The notes under the pieces were generated by a model, which worked only from the letters and a program-made list of their open reading frames with translations, was not told where the DNA came from and made no database searches. DNA of 6,512 nucleotides from Pseudomonadota bacterium. Lineage in GTDB: Bacteria; Pseudomonadota; Alphaproteobacteria; Parvibaculales; Parvibaculaceae. Of this stretch, positions 6,254 through 6,512 are shown piece after piece (within the stretch, counting starts at the first letter, position 1; every line of letters starts with the position of its first letter). The stretch spans positions 1 to 6,512 of the forward strand of contig JAJXZC010000152.1 in assembly GCA_021780275.1 (NCBI GenBank), given 5' to 3'. The position numbers and the translations under genes were made by a program.

Positions 6254-6512
6254 ATGGGTAGCGGTCCGCTGTCAGGCGTCAAAGTCGTTGAATTCGCAGG
6301 CATCGGGCCAGGGCCCTATTGCGGCATGCTCCTTGCCGACATGGGCGCGGACGTCATCCGCATCGACCGCAAGGGCGCGCGCGGCGGCTCCAAATTCGAG
6401 ATCTCCAGCCGCGGCAAGCGCTCCATCGCGCTCGACCTCAAGAAGCCCGAAGCGGTCGAAACGGCGCTGAAGCTCATCGAGAAGGCCGACATCCTGCAGG
6501 AAGGTTTCCGTC
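6254..6512 (+). CDS. CaiB/BaiF-family CoA transferase, likely alpha-methylacyl-CoA racemase (3' truncated by window)
   Basis: The first 86 residues are visible. They start with LSGVKVVEFAGIGPGPYCGMLLADMGADVIRID (6-38) and continue to SSRGKRSIALDLKKPEA. This is the characteristic N-terminal Rossmann-like part of family III CoA transferases. The GIGPGPYCGMLLADMGADVIRIDR stretch is especially close to alpha-methylacyl-CoA racemases, which interconvert (2R)- and (2S)-2-methylacyl-CoA so that branched fatty acid or sterol side chains can enter beta-oxidation. The catalytic His/Asp/Glu residues lie beyond the window edge, so racemase versus transferase is not settled. AGGGAG at 6241-6246, 7 nt before the ATG, supports the start. 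It is divergent from the acyl-CoA synthetase, which could supply its CoA thioester substrate. Confidence 0.85.
   Translation, partial: MGSGPLSGVKVVEFAGIGPGPYCGMLLADMGADVIRIDRKGARGGSKFEISSRGKRSIALDLKKPEAVETALKLIEKADILQEGFR

Overview
The window is GC-rich, with compact genes on both strands. It looks like chromosomal DNA of an alphaproteobacterium. The evidence is codon usage, the sequence flavour of the Mfd tail and MsrPQ pair, and a promoter-like CTTGAC/CTAGGAT arrangement. A Parvibaculum- or Rhizobiales-like source is a guess from protein character, not something the sequence proves. I see no IS element, CRISPR array, tRNA, rRNA or phage gene.

Layout, left to right: (1) The 3' end of mfd, the transcription-repair coupling factor (1-357). 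(2) msrP and msrQ, overlapping by 4 nt (439-2006). They encode the Tat-exported molybdoenzyme and its haem-containing membrane partner, which repair oxidised methionine in periplasmic proteins. (3) A small exported or membrane-anchored protein of unknown function (2078-2503), closed by a strong, probably bidirectional, terminator. (4) On the minus strand, a cytoplasmic FrnE-like DsbA-family oxidoreductase with a CPWC motif (2563-3213). (5) Divergent from it, a classical short-chain dehydrogenase (3358-4131). (6) A 159-nt gene-free stretch rich in inverted repeats, including a probable terminator, leading into an 82-aa single-pass membrane protein (4291-4539). (7) On the minus strand, an AMP-forming acyl-CoA synthetase of the benzoate-CoA ligase-like type (4555-6111). 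(8) Divergent from it, the start of a CaiB/BaiF-family CoA transferase or alpha-methylacyl-CoA racemase (6254 to the right edge). A dyad-symmetric site sits between these last two genes.

Functionally there are two blocks. The left block concerns DNA repair and redox quality control: MsrP reduces methionine sulfoxide with electrons that MsrQ takes from the quinone pool. The right block looks like acyl-CoA metabolism. The synthetase would activate a carboxylic acid to its CoA thioester, and the CaiB/BaiF protein would epimerise a 2-methylacyl-CoA or transfer CoA. The dehydrogenase could oxidise a hydroxyl intermediate, but that link rests on proximity alone. Most genes belong to well-known families. 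The less described elements are the 141-aa exported protein, the 82-aa membrane protein, the nested inverted repeats before it, and the dyad in the last divergent promoter region. No clear undescribed multi-gene system is visible.
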